47,728 bases of DNA from Bacillota bacterium (GCA_029553855.1 JAKPKE010000135.1:1-47728), one strand, 5' to 3'. Shown: positions 26,042 to 36,443, counted from the stretch's first letter. Notes: generated by a model not told the origin, from the sequence alone. Translations and numbers: made by a program.

Positions 26042-26108
26042 CGCTCCCCTACAAATAATTTAACCCTTCTTAGTCATTAAAGATACCATTTAATAATTAT
26101 ACCCTATA

Positions 26109-29100
26109 TCATTCATTCTGGAAACCACTAATTTTTTCTAAGAACTCACTTAAGAATTTGATATTTTCATTCTGTTTATTCTCATCAATTTTCACTGTAA
26201 AATATGGCTGACCACTTGCAGTAAAAAGTAATTTGTCAGTGTATTCTCCCGCCACTTTGATTGCAGTCTGCGGTTTTATGCTTTTATCTGAATTAAATTT
26301 CACTATTATACTGTTTTTCTTCTGAACTATCGAAATCACTCCACATTTCCCACCCATATATTTTATATAGGATATCTCCAGCAAACATCTGACCGCCTGA
26401 GGCAAATCTCCGAACCTGTCCAACATCTCTTCCTCAATATCATAATAGTCCTCCCGGCTTCCGATAGACGCAATTTTCTTATATAGCTCAATCTTCTGGT
26501 TTTCATCAGTAATATAACTTTCGGGGATAAATGCACTTACCTGAAGCTCTATGGCTGTATCAACAGCTTCATTGACCTCTTCACCCTTAAGCTTCCTTAC
26601 AGAGTCTTCAAGGAGCTTGATATAGAGGTCATATCCTATAGCCTCCATATGGCCATGCTGTTCCTTGCCCAACAGGTTACCTGTACCTCTGATTTCCAAG
26701 TCTCTCATAGCTATCTTAAATCCGGAACCGAATTCGGTGAATTCTTTTATCGCCTGAAGTCTCTTTTCTGCGACTTCGTTCAGAACCTTATCTCTCTGAT
26801 AAGTAAAATATGCGTAGGCCAATCTGTTGGAACGCCCGACTCTTCCTCTTAACTGATAAAGCTGAGATAAGCCCATTTTATCAGCATCGTTGATTATTAT
26901 TGTATTTACATTCGATATGTCCAGCCCTGCCTCTATTATTGTAGTGCAAATAAGAACATCATATTCGTCTTTATAAAAGTCCAGCATTGTTTCCTCAAGT
27001 ATTTTTTCTTCCATTTGCCCATGGGCGATCGCAATCTTAGCTTCCGGCACCATGGTTTTTAACCTTGCAGCAACCTTCTGTATGCTTCTGACCCTGTTAT
27101 ACAGGTAATATACTTGGCCTCCCCTGCCTATTTCCTTAATAATTGCGTCCCTTATAATATCATCATTATATTCCATGACATAGGTCTGAACAGGATATCT
27201 TTCTTCAGGAGGCTCCTCAATTATGCTGATATCCCTTATGCCTGCAAGGGACATATGAAGTGTCCTTGGTATAGGAGTCGCTGAAAGCGTAAGCACATCT
27301 ACATTACTCTTCAGGCCCTTTATTTTTTCTTTATGAACAACTCCAAACCGCTGTTCTTCGTCAATTATCAAAAGCCCCAAATCTCTGAATACCAAGTCAT
27401 CCTGCAAAAGCCTATGGGTTCCGATTATTATATCTACATTGCCGCTTTTGATGTTGGCAATTATTTTGCATTGCTCCCCATGGGTCTTGAATCTGGATAG
27501 AACATCTATATTTATAGGAAAATTGGCGAATCTTTGTATACAGGTGTTATAATGCTGCTGAGCCAATATTGTTGTAGGCACCAGAATCGCAACCTGCTTA
27601 TTGTCCATAACACATTTGAATGCCGCTCTTAGGGCAACCTCTGTCTTACCGTATCCTACATCCCCGCATAGCAGCCTATCCATTATCTTTGAATTCTCCA
27701 TATTTTGTTTTATTTCTTCAATGCAGCGCAGCTGGTCCTGTGTTTCCTGGTATTGGAACATTCCCTCAAACTCTTCCTGCCACCTTGTATCCGCCGAAAA
27801 TTTGAATCCCACAGCCTGCTGCCTCTCGGCATACAGTTTCAAAAGGTCCATAGCCAGGTTTTCTATTGCCTTTCCGGCCTTCGCCTTGACCTTCATCCAC
27901 TCTGTGCCGCCCAGCTTATTGAGCTTGGGACCCCTGCCTTCCGATCCGATGTATTTCTGTATCATATTCAACTGGTCAGTGGGAATAAAAAGCTTATCGT
28001 TTCCCGAATACCGAATATGTAAATAGTCCCTGACAACATTTTCTATTTTTAGCTTCTCTATCCCAATATATTGCCCTATGCCGTGATTTTCGTGAACAAC
28101 AAAATCCCCTGCTTTAAGATCGGTGAATACATTAATAGCCTTGCCTTTTTTCTTTTCTATTTTCTTCCGTTTAGATCCAAAGACCTCTCTATCACTTATT
28201 ACAGCATACTTGACAGATGGAAAATCAAAACCGTTGTTTAATATACCGGGCATAATCACTATATGTCCTTCTTTAAGCTCAATATCAAGCTCATCTTTAT
28301 AAACTGCATAAATGTCTTTTTCCCTAAGGTCGGAAACCAGACGTAAGCCTTTATCCCTTGTACCGGATAGTATCAAAACCTTGTACTTATGCTTTTTCCA
28401 TACAGCAACCTCTTCCATAAGCATGGCAAGCTTCCCATGGAAAGGATGCATTGAACGGCTTGTAATACTAAAAACTTTTTGCGGGCTAAAATCGCTATTG
28501 CTCTTATATAAGGCGTCCAAGCAGACCTTTTTTCTCTTTTGCAATTTTGGAAGAATATCTTTATATGTGAATAAAGAATCAAATTGCCCCGATAAAACCT
28601 CCCCGTCTTCCAAGAGCTGCCGGAAATACTCGCGGAACTCCATCTCAACCGTCTCACAGCGCTGCTTTATCCTATTTGATTCGTCCATCAAAATTACACA
28701 GTCCTTCATATAATCAATGAGGCTGTAATCTTTATCGGGAAAATACGGTGAATATTTATCGATTCCTTCAAAGTATATACCCTGCTTTAGCTTTTCGATA
28801 TCTTCAGATATTTTTTCCTTTACTTTTGCATCGGAGCTTTTCTTCCTGCGATCGCCTCCTGAGGGTCCAAGTCTTGTGGAAAGCTCTGCCTGAAGCTTTT
28901 CTGCCCCTGCAATGAATTCCTCCTCCGTAACAATGAATTCCCTTGCGGGAGTTATTCTGATTTTTTCCGCTTTGCCTACGGAACGCTGGGTTAATACATC
29001 AAAATATCTTATAGAATCTATTTCATCATCAAAAAGCTCTATCCTGACAGCATTCTGATGTATAGGGGAATAGAAATCAATAATACCTCCTCTGATAGAG

Positions 29101-29624
29101 AATTGACCTCTCCCCTCTACCATATCAATGCGCTCGTATCCCGCTTTGACGAAATATCCTTTTATTTCTTCCAATGAAACGGTATCCCCAATGGAAAGCT
29201 CCCTTGTCATTGACGAAAAAAGTTTGGGAGACACTGTCTTGGCAAGCAATGCTTCTATGGAAGCGCATATAATAATGTTTTTGCCGCTAATAATATCATC
29301 ATAAACTTTTAAACGGTTTTGCATAATTTCATTGCTTCTGGCATCAATCCTTCGGAATACCATCTCCCCGCCGGGAAATAAAACCCCCAAATCTGCATCA
29401 AAAAATGAAATATCCTCAGCTATTTTCCTGGAAAGCAAATCATTATGGGTAATAAACAGGCATTGTTTCCCGATATGTTTGCATATTAATGCAGCTGCGA
29501 CAGCCTTCTGTGTATCGGCAATGCCATATACCTGCACCGTATTCAGATTTGTTTCGAGAGATGAAAGCAGTTCATTGAACTCCTTCATCTCATAAAGAGG
29601 CTTAAGAATGTTATCAATACTCAA
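26109..29624 (-). CDS. mfd: Transcription-repair coupling factor Mfd
   Basis: The product is about 1171 aa from the TTG at 29624, chosen because GGAGG sits 7-8 nt upstream; the frame extends 16 codons further without a site. It has UvrB-like N-terminal domains, the RNA polymerase interaction region (KAGDFVVHENHGIGQYIGIE), Walker A GDVGYGKTE, the DEEQ box (LLIIDEEQRFGV), the TRG motif region and the C-terminal domain. It displaces stalled RNA polymerase and recruits UvrA. The leader contains two strong hairpins and a piece of repeat A. Confidence 0.96.
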   Translation of the reverse strand: MSIDNILKPLYEMKEFNELLSSLETNLNTVQVYGIADTQKAVAAALICKHIGKQCLFITHNDLLSRKIAEDISFFDADLGVLFPGGEMVFRRIDARSNEIMQNRLKVYDDIISGKNIIICASIEALLAKTVSPKLFSSMTRELSIGDTVSLEEIKGYFVKAGYERIDMVEGRGQFSIRGGIIDFYSPIHQNAVRIELFDDEIDSIRYFDVLTQRSVGKAEKIRITPAREFIVTEEEFIAGAEKLQAELSTRLGPSGGDRRKKSSDAKVKEKISEDIEKLKQGIYFEGIDKYSPYFPDKDYSLIDYMKDCVILMDESNRIKQRCETVEMEFREYFRQLLEDGEVLSGQFDSLFTYKDILPKLQKRKKVCLDALYKSNSDFSPQKVFSITSRSMHPFHGKLAMLMEEVAVWKKHKYKVLILSGTRDKGLRLVSDLREKDIYAVYKDELDIELKEGHIVIMPGILNNGFDFPSVKYAVISDREVFGSKRKKIEKKKGKAINVFTDLKAGDFVVHENHGIGQYIGIEKLKIENVVRDYLHIRYSGNDKLFIPTDQLNMIQKYIGSEGRGPKLNKLGGTEWMKVKAKAGKAIENLAMDLLKLYAERQQAVGFKFSADTRWQEEFEGMFQYQETQDQLRCIEEIKQNMENSKIMDRLLCGDVGYGKTEVALRAAFKCVMDNKQVAILVPTTILAQQHYNTCIQRFANFPINIDVLSRFKTHGEQCKIIANIKSGNVDIIIGTHRLLQDDLVFRDLGLLIIDEEQRFGVVHKEKIKGLKSNVDVLTLSATPIPRTLHMSLAGIRDISIIEEPPEERYPVQTYVMEYNDDIIRDAIIKEIGRGGQVYYLYNRVRSIQKVAARLKTMVPEAKIAIAHGQMEEKILEETMLDFYKDEYDVLICTTIIEAGLDISNVNTIIINDADKMGLSQLYQLRGRVGRSNRLAYAYFTYQRDKVLNEVAEKRLQAIKEFTEFGSGFKIAMRDLEIRGTGNLLGKEQHGHMEAIGYDLYIKLLEDSVRKLKGEEVNEAVDTAIELQVSAFIPESYITDENQKIELYKKIASIGSREDYYDIEEEMLDRFGDLPQAVRCLLEISYIKYMGGKCGVISIVQKKNSIIVKFNSDKSIKPQTAIKVAGEYTDKLLFTASGQPYFTVKIDENKQNENIKFLSEFLEKISGFQNE

Positions 29625-29646
29625 GTCCCCACCTCCTAATACCTTT

Positions 29647-29670
29647 CGCATAAGGAGTATGATGCGCAAC
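29647..29670 (-). repeat. Family A fragment in the mfd leader
   Basis: The minus strand reads GTTGC, GCATCATACTCC, then TTATGCG, matching the end of the right-hand family A copy except for a 3-nt gap and about two substitutions. It lies directly before the mfd RBS. Confidence 0.5.
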
Positions 29671-29677
29671 ACTTTTG

Positions 29678-29704
29678 CCCTGATTCATGTATTATGAATC
29701 AGGG
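29678..29704. other. Perfect 11-bp hairpin in the mfd leader
   Basis: CCCTGATTCAT and ATGAATCAGGG pair with a 5-nt loop. No U-tract follows on the minus strand, so simple termination is unlikely; it may stabilise or process the pth-mfd transcript. Confidence 0.55.
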
Positions 29705-29718
29705 TTTCTAAAGAATAC

Positions 29719-29748
29719 TGAGGTCAGATATTATACATATTGACCTCA
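29719..29748. other. Hairpin TGAGGTCA/TGACCTCA between pth and mfd
   Basis: A perfect 8-bp inverted repeat with a 14-nt loop lies 35 bp after the pth stop and next to the 11-bp hairpin. In other Bacilli this gap holds fin. Confidence 0.5.
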
Positions 29749-29782
29749 AGCTGTTCGCATCAATCCAATTAGAGCATTGCCT

Positions 29783-30349
29783 CTATTTTTCCCCATTATA
29801 CTTGTTCATTGCGGAGTTTATTCCATTTTTCACTGTTTCCTCTATTGCCAGGGCTGCATTCTTAACAGCCTCTTCCATTAATGGTATCTCCTCATCTGAA
29901 AATCTGCCCATGACATAGTCTGCCAGATCCATATAATCCGGCTGCTTACCAATACCTATTCTGATTCTGGGAAATCTATCCGTATTCAAAATATATATTA
30001 TCGATTTCATCCCATTATGAGTGCCGGAGCTTCCCTCCGGCCTTATCCTGATTCTCCCTACATCAAGATCAACATCATCATATACCACAATGAGCCTGGA
30101 TATATCCTCCTTATACCAACACATAAGTTCTTGAACACTTTCTCCGCTCAGGTTCATATATGTCTGGGGCTTGGCAAGTATAACCTTTTCATTCCCTATC
30201 AAACCTTCCCCCAACACTGCCTTATGCTTTATCCTGCCAATACTGATATTGTGTACGGAAGCAAAATAATCCAATACCATAAAACCCACATTATGCTTGG
30301 TATATCTATATTTATCTCCGGGATTTCCCAAGCCCACAATTAAGTACAT
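29783..30349 (-). CDS. pth: Peptidyl-tRNA hydrolase
   Basis: The product is 188 aa. It opens MYLIVGLGNPGDKYRYTKHN, with catalytic His19 and Asn9, and has the conserved VVYDDVDLDVGRIRIRPEGSSGTHNGMKS containing the Asp that polarises His. It frees tRNA from prematurely released peptidyl-tRNA. It lies downstream of prs, as in Bacillus (spoVC). The SigH regulator gene fin that usually follows is missing. Confidence 0.95.
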   Translation of the reverse strand: MYLIVGLGNPGDKYRYTKHNVGFMVLDYFASVHNISIGRIKHKAVLGEGLIGNEKVILAKPQTYMNLSGESVQELMCWYKEDISRLIVVYDDVDLDVGRIRIRPEGSSGTHNGMKSIIYILNTDRFPRIRIGIGKQPDYMDLADYVMGRFSDEEIPLMEEAVKNAALAIEETVKNGINSAMNKYNGEK

Positions 30350-30460
30350 AAAAGCCTCCGATTAATCATTACGTGAATAGCATTCTCCATTGACTATTCA
30401 AAATCCACGCAATAATTCCCTTAACGTTATTGAATACGCACCATAATCAGGATTACTCCC

Positions 30461-30480
30461 TATGTGCGTTAGTATTTCAA
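30461..30480 (+). repeat. Short family A fragment overlapping the prs stop
   Basis: TATGTGCGTTAG followed by TTTCAA matches the internal part of family A (TATGTGCGTTAGGATTTTTC) with a small gap. It is short, so chance similarity remains possible. Confidence 0.35.
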
Positions 30481-31424
30481 TCAAACAGCTTGCTCAAGGA
30501 TAAGCCCTCATATATCCTTTTTATTGCTTCGGCAAACAAGGGTGCAACGGACAATACCTTTATTTTGTCTGCAGGCTTGTTCTCAGGAATAGGTATAGTA
30601 TTTGTCACAACCAATTCTTTTATCTCAGAATCACGGATGCGTTCAAAGGCAGGTCCTGACAGCACGGGATGAGTGCATGCAACATAGATGTCTCCGGCTT
30701 CCATATTCTTCATCATCTTTGCAGCATTTACAATGGAGCCTCCCGTGTCCACCATATCGTCAATTATTATACAATCCTTATGTGCAATATCGCCTATGAT
30801 ATTCATAACTTCCGATACATTAGGCCTCGGTCTCCTCTTGTCAATTATAGCCAGCGGGGCATCAAGCTTGGTCGCAAGGGATCGTGCCCTGGTAACCCCT
30901 CCAACATCCGGAGAAACCACAACTATATCATCTAATTTCTTATTCGTAAAATAATTCACAATAAGCGGTGAAGCATACAAGTGATCTACGGGGATATCGA
31001 AAAACCCTTGAATCTGTGGGGCATGAAGATCCATTGTAATAACTCTGTCGGCACCTGCGGCTTCAATAAGGTTGGCAACCAGTTTTGCAGTAATCGGTTC
31101 TCTGGACTTTGATTTTCGATCCTGCCTTGCATAGCCGTAAAAAGGCATCACTGCATTAATTCTTCCTGCAGAAGCCCTCTTTAATGCATCTATCATTATC
31201 AGGAGCTCCATAAGATTATCATTTACGGGGCTACAGGTGGACTGGACCACAAATACATCCGCACCCCTTATGGATTCATTTATGCTTACACCTATCTCCC
31301 CATTGCTAAAAGTACTTACTTGAGCATCTCCCATCGGTATGCCAAGATTAAAGGCAATATCCCTGGATAAAATTTTATTGGCATTACAGCTTAGGACCTT
31401 TATGCTCTTTCCATGTACATTCAT
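30477..31424 (-). CDS. prs: Ribose-phosphate pyrophosphokinase (PRPP synthetase)
   Basis: This 315-aa class I PRPP synthetase has the region [20 protein letters not shown], the ribose-5-phosphate/cation site [20 protein letters not shown], and the PRPP loop [19 protein letters not shown] feeds purine, pyrimidine and NAD synthesis; hpt and nadC in this window both use it. It is 22 bp after glmU, so the two are co-transcribed, as in many Firmicutes. Confidence 0.96.
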   Translation of the reverse strand: MNVHGKSIKVLSCNANKILSRDIAFNLGIPMGDAQVSTFSNGEIGVSINESIRGADVFVVQSTCSPVNDNLMELLIMIDALKRASAGRINAVMPFYGYARQDRKSKSREPITAKLVANLIEAAGADRVITMDLHAPQIQGFFDIPVDHLYASPLIVNYFTNKKLDDIVVVSPDVGGVTRARSLATKLDAPLAIIDKRRPRPNVSEVMNIIGDIAHKDCIIIDDMVDTGGSIVNAAKMMKNMEAGDIYVACTHPVLSGPAFERIRDSEIKELVVTNTIPIPENKPADKIKVLSVAPLFAEAIKRIYEGLSLSKLFD

Positions 31425-31446
31425 TTACCAGAAACCTCCCAAAATG

Positions 31447-32817
31447 TTATTTGTTTTTTCTTTTGGTTACCCAACCCTCCTTATTCTCCTGCCTTGCTCT
31501 GCCAATGGCCAGGCTGTCTTGCGGCACATCCTTTGTCACTGTGGTACCTGCGGCAATATATGTATTATTATCCACCCTTACCGGTGCAATCAGATTTACA
31601 TTGCATCCTACAAAGGAATTGTCCCCTACATAAGTCCTGTACTTTTGTTTTCCGTCATAATTGACAAATACAACACCGCATCCCAGGTTTACATTATTGC
31701 CTATATCACCGTCACCTACATAGGTTAAGTGGGAGGCCTTTGAATAGTCGCCAAAATTGGAATTTTTGATTTCTACAAAATCTCCAATTCGTGCATGCTT
31801 TCCTATCTTGTTGCCTGGTCTTATATACGCAAAAGGGCCGATAGAAGTACCTTCTCCAATAGAGCTTTCCAGCACTATGGAGTTTTGTATGCTTACTCCC
31901 CTTTCAATCTTTCCATCCTTAATCCTTGTATTGGGACCTATTATCGAATCCTCCCCAATTATCGTGTTCCCTTCAAGTATGCAGCCGGGATATATTGTAA
32001 CGTCCTTTTCAATTGTCACGGAAGCCTCGATATATGTATTCCGGGGATCTATTATTGTCACCCCGTCCAGCATAAGTTTCTTTGATACCCTGCCCCGCAT
32101 TATTTCATTGGCCTCACTTAGCTGATACCTGTTATTAACTCCCATGATATCTTCGGCATCTCTGATTTTATATGCACCTATCCTTAGACCCTTCTTACCC
32201 ATTATACTGATAACATCGGTAAGATAGTATTCTCCCTGGGCATTATCATTGTTTAACTGTTTAATTGCTTCCTTAAGTTCCCTGCCATTGAAGAAATAGA
32301 TACCGGAGTTGATTTCTTTTATGAGCTTCGTATCGCTGTCGGCATCCTTCTCCTCAATAATAGTCTCGACAAGGTTATCGGCTCTTCTAACTATTCTTCC
32401 ATATCCCGCCGGATCTTCCGCATCAGAGGTAAGAACCGTCGCGCCATAGCCCTCAGCCCTATGCACCCTGTGCATCCTGGCAAGGGTCTCGGACCTGAGA
32501 AGGGGTGTATCCCCGTATAGTATCAGTATATCCCCATCATTTATATGCTTTTTCGCCTGCATCACCGCATGGCCGGTACCAAGCTGCCTTTCCTGCACAA
32601 CAAATTTTACACCGGTTATTTCTTTAGCCACCTGCTCTGCCCCATGCCCTATCACAACAACAGGTTCTTTATCGGAAAGCTCCCGGGCACAATTTATGAC
32701 ATACTCAACCATAGGGATTCCGCATACCTTATGCAATACCTTGGGTGCTTTGGAATACATTCTCTTCCCTTCCCCGGCAGCAAGTATTATACACGTAATA
32801 CTGCATGCACTACCCAA
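31447..32817 (-). CDS. glmU: Bifunctional UDP-N-acetylglucosamine pyrophosphorylase / glucosamine-1-phosphate acetyltransferase
   Basis: The product is about 456 aa from the TTG at 32817, which has GGGGTGA just upstream and gives the usual length; a longer frame starts 21 codons earlier. The N-terminal uridyltransferase has IILAAGEGKRMYSKAPKVLH. The C-terminal half (about 250-456) is a left-handed beta-helix of hexapeptide repeats with the acetyltransferase site. It makes UDP-GlcNAc for peptidoglycan, the precursor chain in which MurC also acts. Confidence 0.95.
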   Translation of the reverse strand: MGSACSITCIILAAGEGKRMYSKAPKVLHKVCGIPMVEYVINCARELSDKEPVVVIGHGAEQVAKEITGVKFVVQERQLGTGHAVMQAKKHINDGDILILYGDTPLLRSETLARMHRVHRAEGYGATVLTSDAEDPAGYGRIVRRADNLVETIIEEKDADSDTKLIKEINSGIYFFNGRELKEAIKQLNNDNAQGEYYLTDVISIMGKKGLRIGAYKIRDAEDIMGVNNRYQLSEANEIMRGRVSKKLMLDGVTIIDPRNTYIEASVTIEKDVTIYPGCILEGNTIIGEDSIIGPNTRIKDGKIERGVSIQNSIVLESSIGEGTSIGPFAYIRPGNKIGKHARIGDFVEIKNSNFGDYSKASHLTYVGDGDIGNNVNLGCGVVFVNYDGKQKYRTYVGDNSFVGCNVNLIAPVRVDNNTYIAAGTTVTKDVPQDSLAIGRARQENKEGWVTKRKNK

Positions 32818-32987
32818 TATATCACCCCAATTATCAACATGATTAACCTCATGAAGTACATAATTATATTCCCCTACCATTTTAACATAATACAGCCTCA
32901 GAAAAAAGTACCGTAGAAATGCTGATAAAAAAGAATGGCCCTGGAATAGAATATTATAACAAACAGGCTATCCCAAAGCCGGCAAAA

Positions 32988-33830
32988 CTATAAAAACTTT
33001 AAACTTATATCCAATGAATCTGAAGAATTTGTCAATGAGCCTACAGATATAATATTTACCCCTGTCTCTGCAATATCCCTGATATTTCTTTCCCCCTCCA
33101 GTGATACATTCCCCGAAGCTTCAAGCAACACCTTCCCTCCTGCAATGCTTACAGCCTCCCTCATCATATTTAGGGTCATGTTATCCAGCATCACTATATC
33201 AGCTCCGGCATCAATAGCCTCTATCAATTCTTTTATCGACTCCACTTCTACCTCTATCTTCAGCGCATGTGAAGAATTTTTCCTTGCCGCGGCAACTGCC
33301 GGATTTATACCCCCTGCAGCTTTTATGTGGTTATCCTTAATAAGTATCATATCAGAAAGATTAAATCTATGGTTGAAGCCTCCGCCAACCTTTACGGAGT
33401 ATTTATCTAAAACCCTAAGCCCGGGAACAGTCTTTCGTGTATCTACAACCTTAACATCCAGATCGGAGGTTAGGGAAACAAATTTATCAGTCATTGTTGC
33501 TATTCCGGACATCCTTTGAAAGAAATTAAGGGCTGTCCTTTCACACTTTAATATGCTTCTGGCGTTTCCTCTTATTGCAGCAATTATATTTCCTTTGAAA
33601 ACTCTCTGTCCATCCTTCATAAAGGCGCGAAATTCAATATTTTTGTCAGCTATTTCAAATACCCGTCTGCATATGTCTATACCGCAGATTATCCCGTCTT
33701 CCTTAGCAATAAAATTTCCTTCCATAACTGTTGCTTCGGGTATGGTCAAGTCGGTTGTCACATCCCCCCAGCCCAAATCTTCTGCCAATGCATTGTTTAT
33801 TATTCCATCAACAACTATGTTTTCTATCAT
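32988..33830 (-). CDS. nadC: Nicotinate-nucleotide pyrophosphorylase (carboxylating) / quinolinate phosphoribosyltransferase
   Basis: The product is 280 aa from the ATG at 33830, preceded by GGAGG; an upstream in-frame start would overlap nadB and add 32 atypical residues. It has EDLGWGDVTTDLT, the substrate motif VVDTRKTVPGLRVLDKYSV and a TIM-like barrel with IEVEVESI and DIVMLDNM. It converts quinolinate and PRPP to nicotinate mononucleotide. Last gene of nadABC, 10 bp after nadB. Confidence 0.95.
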   Translation of the reverse strand: MIENIVVDGIINNALAEDLGWGDVTTDLTIPEATVMEGNFIAKEDGIICGIDICRRVFEIADKNIEFRAFMKDGQRVFKGNIIAAIRGNARSILKCERTALNFFQRMSGIATMTDKFVSLTSDLDVKVVDTRKTVPGLRVLDKYSVKVGGGFNHRFNLSDMILIKDNHIKAAGGINPAVAAARKNSSHALKIEVEVESIKELIEAIDAGADIVMLDNMTLNMMREAVSIAGGKVLLEASGNVSLEGERNIRDIAETGVNIISVGSLTNSSDSLDISLKFL

Positions 33831-33840
33831 TCCAGACCTC

Positions 33841-35397
33841 CTATTCGCTATCTGTCCTATAATGACTGCCGCAGCTTTTCTTCCTCGAAATAGCTCCTTT
33901 AAGTATAAGTGCTGCGATACAGGCAATGTTAAGGGTTTCTATATCGCTGACACTTCTCAGATCAGCCTCTTCCAGGCTCGCTGCTATGCTGTTTATATAA
34001 TCCAAGGCCTTTTCCATATCCCGGCCATTCCTTTCAATTCCGGCATAGGCATCCATCTGCATTTTTATCTCATCTCTTGCTTCTGCCGCATTCAGGGATT
34101 TACCCGGGCTTTTCAGATTGTTAAAAAAACGCCTCTTTTCAATTTTCAGCTTATGTATGCCGGTGTTTATATCCTCCGCACATCTTCTGCCGAATACCAA
34201 TCCCTCAAGAAGGGAATTGCTTGCCAGCCTATTGGCACCGTGAACTCCCGTATTTGCTGCTTCACCGCAAGCATAAAGGCCCTCAATATTTGTCCTTCCG
34301 GTCATATCGGTCCTTATTCCGCCCATAAAATAGTGCTGAACAGGATAAACAGGTATATAATCCCTTGTGATGTCCACCCCTTCCTTCAGGCACCTGGAAT
34401 ATATTGTAGGAAATCTTTTTCTCAGGTAGAATGCATCTTTGTGGGTTATATCAAGAAATACATGGTCACTGCCGGTCTTTCTCATTTCCGAGAATATTGC
34501 CCTTGACACTATATCCCTTGGTGCGACTTCTCCCATTTCGTGATATTCTTTCATAAATCTTCGGTGATTTATATTCAGAAGTATTCCGCCTTCGCCTCTG
34601 ACAGCTTCAGAGATCAGAAACCGGCTCCCCTTGCCGGTTGGTTGATAAAAAACCGTAGGATGGAATTGAACGAATTCCATATCGGAAAGCACTGCTCCGG
34701 CCCTGTATGCCATAGATATGCCGTCTCCCGTAACTACTTCCGAATTGGTGGTATTCTTATATGCCTGGCCGATGCCTCCGCTGGCGCAAATAATACTTCG
34801 ACAGTACAGTACCTTCTTTGTTGACTCAAAATCAGTACCTTCCGCAATCAATAGCCCAGCGCACCTTCCCTCCGCAACAAGCATGTCTATGGCAAAACAA
34901 TTTTCTTTTATGGTAATATTCTCTTTATTCCTGCAGGCTCTGAGAAGGGAATCAACAACTTCTTTCCCTGTTGCATCTCCGTGGGCATGTATAACCCTGA
35001 AGCAGCCATGCCCTCCCTCTCTCGTAGTTACAAGCATACCCTCCGGATTCCTGTCGAAATTCGTTCCTATTCTGCACAGTATTTCTATATCTTTGGGTGC
35101 TTCTCTGACAAGTATATCTACCGCTTCCTCATTGCAATGCCCTGCCCCTGCCTTTACAGTATCCTTAAAATGATATTCGGGCATATCATCCTCGCCCATA
35201 GCAGCGGCAATCCCTCCTTGAGCAAGGTAGGAGTTGTTTTTATCCAAAGCACCCTTGCTAAGAATACATATTTTGAGGTTGGAATCAAGGTTAAATGCTG
35301 AATATAGCCCGGCAATCCCGCTGCCTATTACCACTACATCCCAAATTTCACTCTCGATTTTCGAGGTATCAAAATTAATCACGTACCTTAATGACAT
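33841..35397 (-). CDS. nadB: L-aspartate oxidase
   Basis: This 518-aa flavoprotein has the FAD motif VVIGSGIAGLYSAFNL near residue 22, the active-site region LAQGGIAAAM, the EFVQFHPTVFY segment, and the C-terminal helical domain. It oxidises aspartate to iminoaspartate for NadA; in anaerobes fumarate is the likely electron acceptor. It lies 12 bp after nadA. It is a little shorter than some homologues at the C-terminus but complete. Confidence 0.95.
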   Translation of the reverse strand: MSLRYVINFDTSKIESEIWDVVVIGSGIAGLYSAFNLDSNLKICILSKGALDKNNSYLAQGGIAAAMGEDDMPEYHFKDTVKAGAGHCNEEAVDILVREAPKDIEILCRIGTNFDRNPEGMLVTTREGGHGCFRVIHAHGDATGKEVVDSLLRACRNKENITIKENCFAIDMLVAEGRCAGLLIAEGTDFESTKKVLYCRSIICASGGIGQAYKNTTNSEVVTGDGISMAYRAGAVLSDMEFVQFHPTVFYQPTGKGSRFLISEAVRGEGGILLNINHRRFMKEYHEMGEVAPRDIVSRAIFSEMRKTGSDHVFLDITHKDAFYLRKRFPTIYSRCLKEGVDITRDYIPVYPVQHYFMGGIRTDMTGRTNIEGLYACGEAANTGVHGANRLASNSLLEGLVFGRRCAEDINTGIHKLKIEKRRFFNNLKSPGKSLNAAEARDEIKMQMDAYAGIERNGRDMEKALDYINSIAASLEEADLRSVSDIETLNIACIAALILKGAISRKKSCGSHYRTDSE

Positions 35398-35409
35398 AAT
35401 TTTTCCCCT

Positions 35410-36318
35410 TCATTTTACCTTCAGCATCTCTTTAAGCGACCTTAATGCTTTTTGTCTTATTTTTTCGTCCACGTGAATTTCATACTGCATACTTGACAGT
35501 GAATTATGTACATCTTCAAGTCTGGTCTTTTTCATATTTGTACATATTAACCCCGGCGATAGGAGAGAAAAGCGCTTGCCCGGATTTTGCCTCCTAAGAA
35601 TATGAAGGACACCTTCCTCTGTTCCAATAATAATATCCCTTTCCGGTATCTCTCCCGCATATTTGATTATCTCAGATGTGCTTCCAAGGAAATCTGCAAG
35701 CTTCTGAACCTCGGGCTCGCACTCTGGATGCACAAGAATTTTTGCATCAGGATGAAGCTGCCTTATCTTTTTTACTTCCTCTGCCTTAACCCTCTTATGA
35801 GTAATGCAGAAGCCCTTCCAGAGGATAATCTCCTTATCTTTCACTTTAGAAGCTACATAACTTCCAAGGTTTTCATCCGGTACAAAAATTATCTGTTTGT
35901 TGCTGATATTCCGCACTACCTTCAAAGCATTTGATGAGGTACAGCAGATATCGCTTTCTGCCTTTATTTCGGCCGAGGAATTCACATAGCATACCACTGC
36001 TGCATAAGGATACTTTTCTTTCATTTGACGCAGTTCAGGCAACGTTACCATATCGGCCATAGGACATCCGGCATCCTTAACAGGCAGCAGTACTGTTTTA
36101 TCCGGTGAAAGTATTTTGGCGCTTTCTGCCATAAAATGTACACCGCAAAATACTATCACATCACTGTCGGTATCAGCTGCATGTCGGCTCAAGGAATATG
36201 AGTCTCCTACAATATCGGCTATGTCCTGAACCTCCGGCACCTGATAATTATGCGCCAGTATTATTGCATTCCTCTCTCTTTTTAATTTTTGTATTTTTTC
36301 AGTTAATATATTTCGCAT
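35410..36318 (-). CDS. nadA: Quinolinate synthase NadA
   Basis: The product is 302 aa. The expected 4Fe-4S ligand cysteines are visible in [10 protein letters not shown], the CCTSSNA segment and the LICTNMKKT segment. It condenses iminoaspartate with dihydroxyacetone phosphate to quinolinate and is oxygen-sensitive. First gene of nadABC, with a SigA promoter and a perfect inverted repeat between promoter and start that looks like an operator. Confidence 0.95.
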   Translation of the reverse strand: MRNILTEKIQKLKRERNAIILAHNYQVPEVQDIADIVGDSYSLSRHAADTDSDVIVFCGVHFMAESAKILSPDKTVLLPVKDAGCPMADMVTLPELRQMKEKYPYAAVVCYVNSSAEIKAESDICCTSSNALKVVRNISNKQIIFVPDENLGSYVASKVKDKEIILWKGFCITHKRVKAEEVKKIRQLHPDAKILVHPECEPEVQKLADFLGSTSEIIKYAGEIPERDIIIGTEEGVLHILRRQNPGKRFSLLSPGLICTNMKKTRLEDVHNSLSSMQYEIHVDEKIRQKALRSLKEMLKVK

Positions 36319-36346
36319 TACAGCCTACCTTCTCCATTCAGTAATT

Positions 36347-36388
36347 CTTTGCAATAACAAGGTTTAATAGAGGGTTATTATTGCAAAG
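36347..36388. promoter_or_regulatory. Candidate operator of the nadABC operon
   Basis: CTTTGCAATAA (36347-36357) and TTATTGCAAAG (36378-36388) are perfect 11-bp inverted copies with a 20-bp spacer. The site lies downstream of the -10 and upstream of the nadA RBS, suited to a repressor or an RNA hairpin. The regulator is not in this window. Confidence 0.6.
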
Positions 36389-36414
36389 GGAAGCATAGTT
36401 TTCTCATACAATAA

Positions 36415-36443
36415 AATATATCACTTATCATATTTATTTTCAA
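36415..36443 (-). promoter_or_regulatory. SigA promoter of nadABC
   Basis: TTGAAA (36438-36443), exactly 17 nt, then TATATT (36415-36420) on the minus strand, about 95 bp before the nadA start. Confidence 0.7.
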
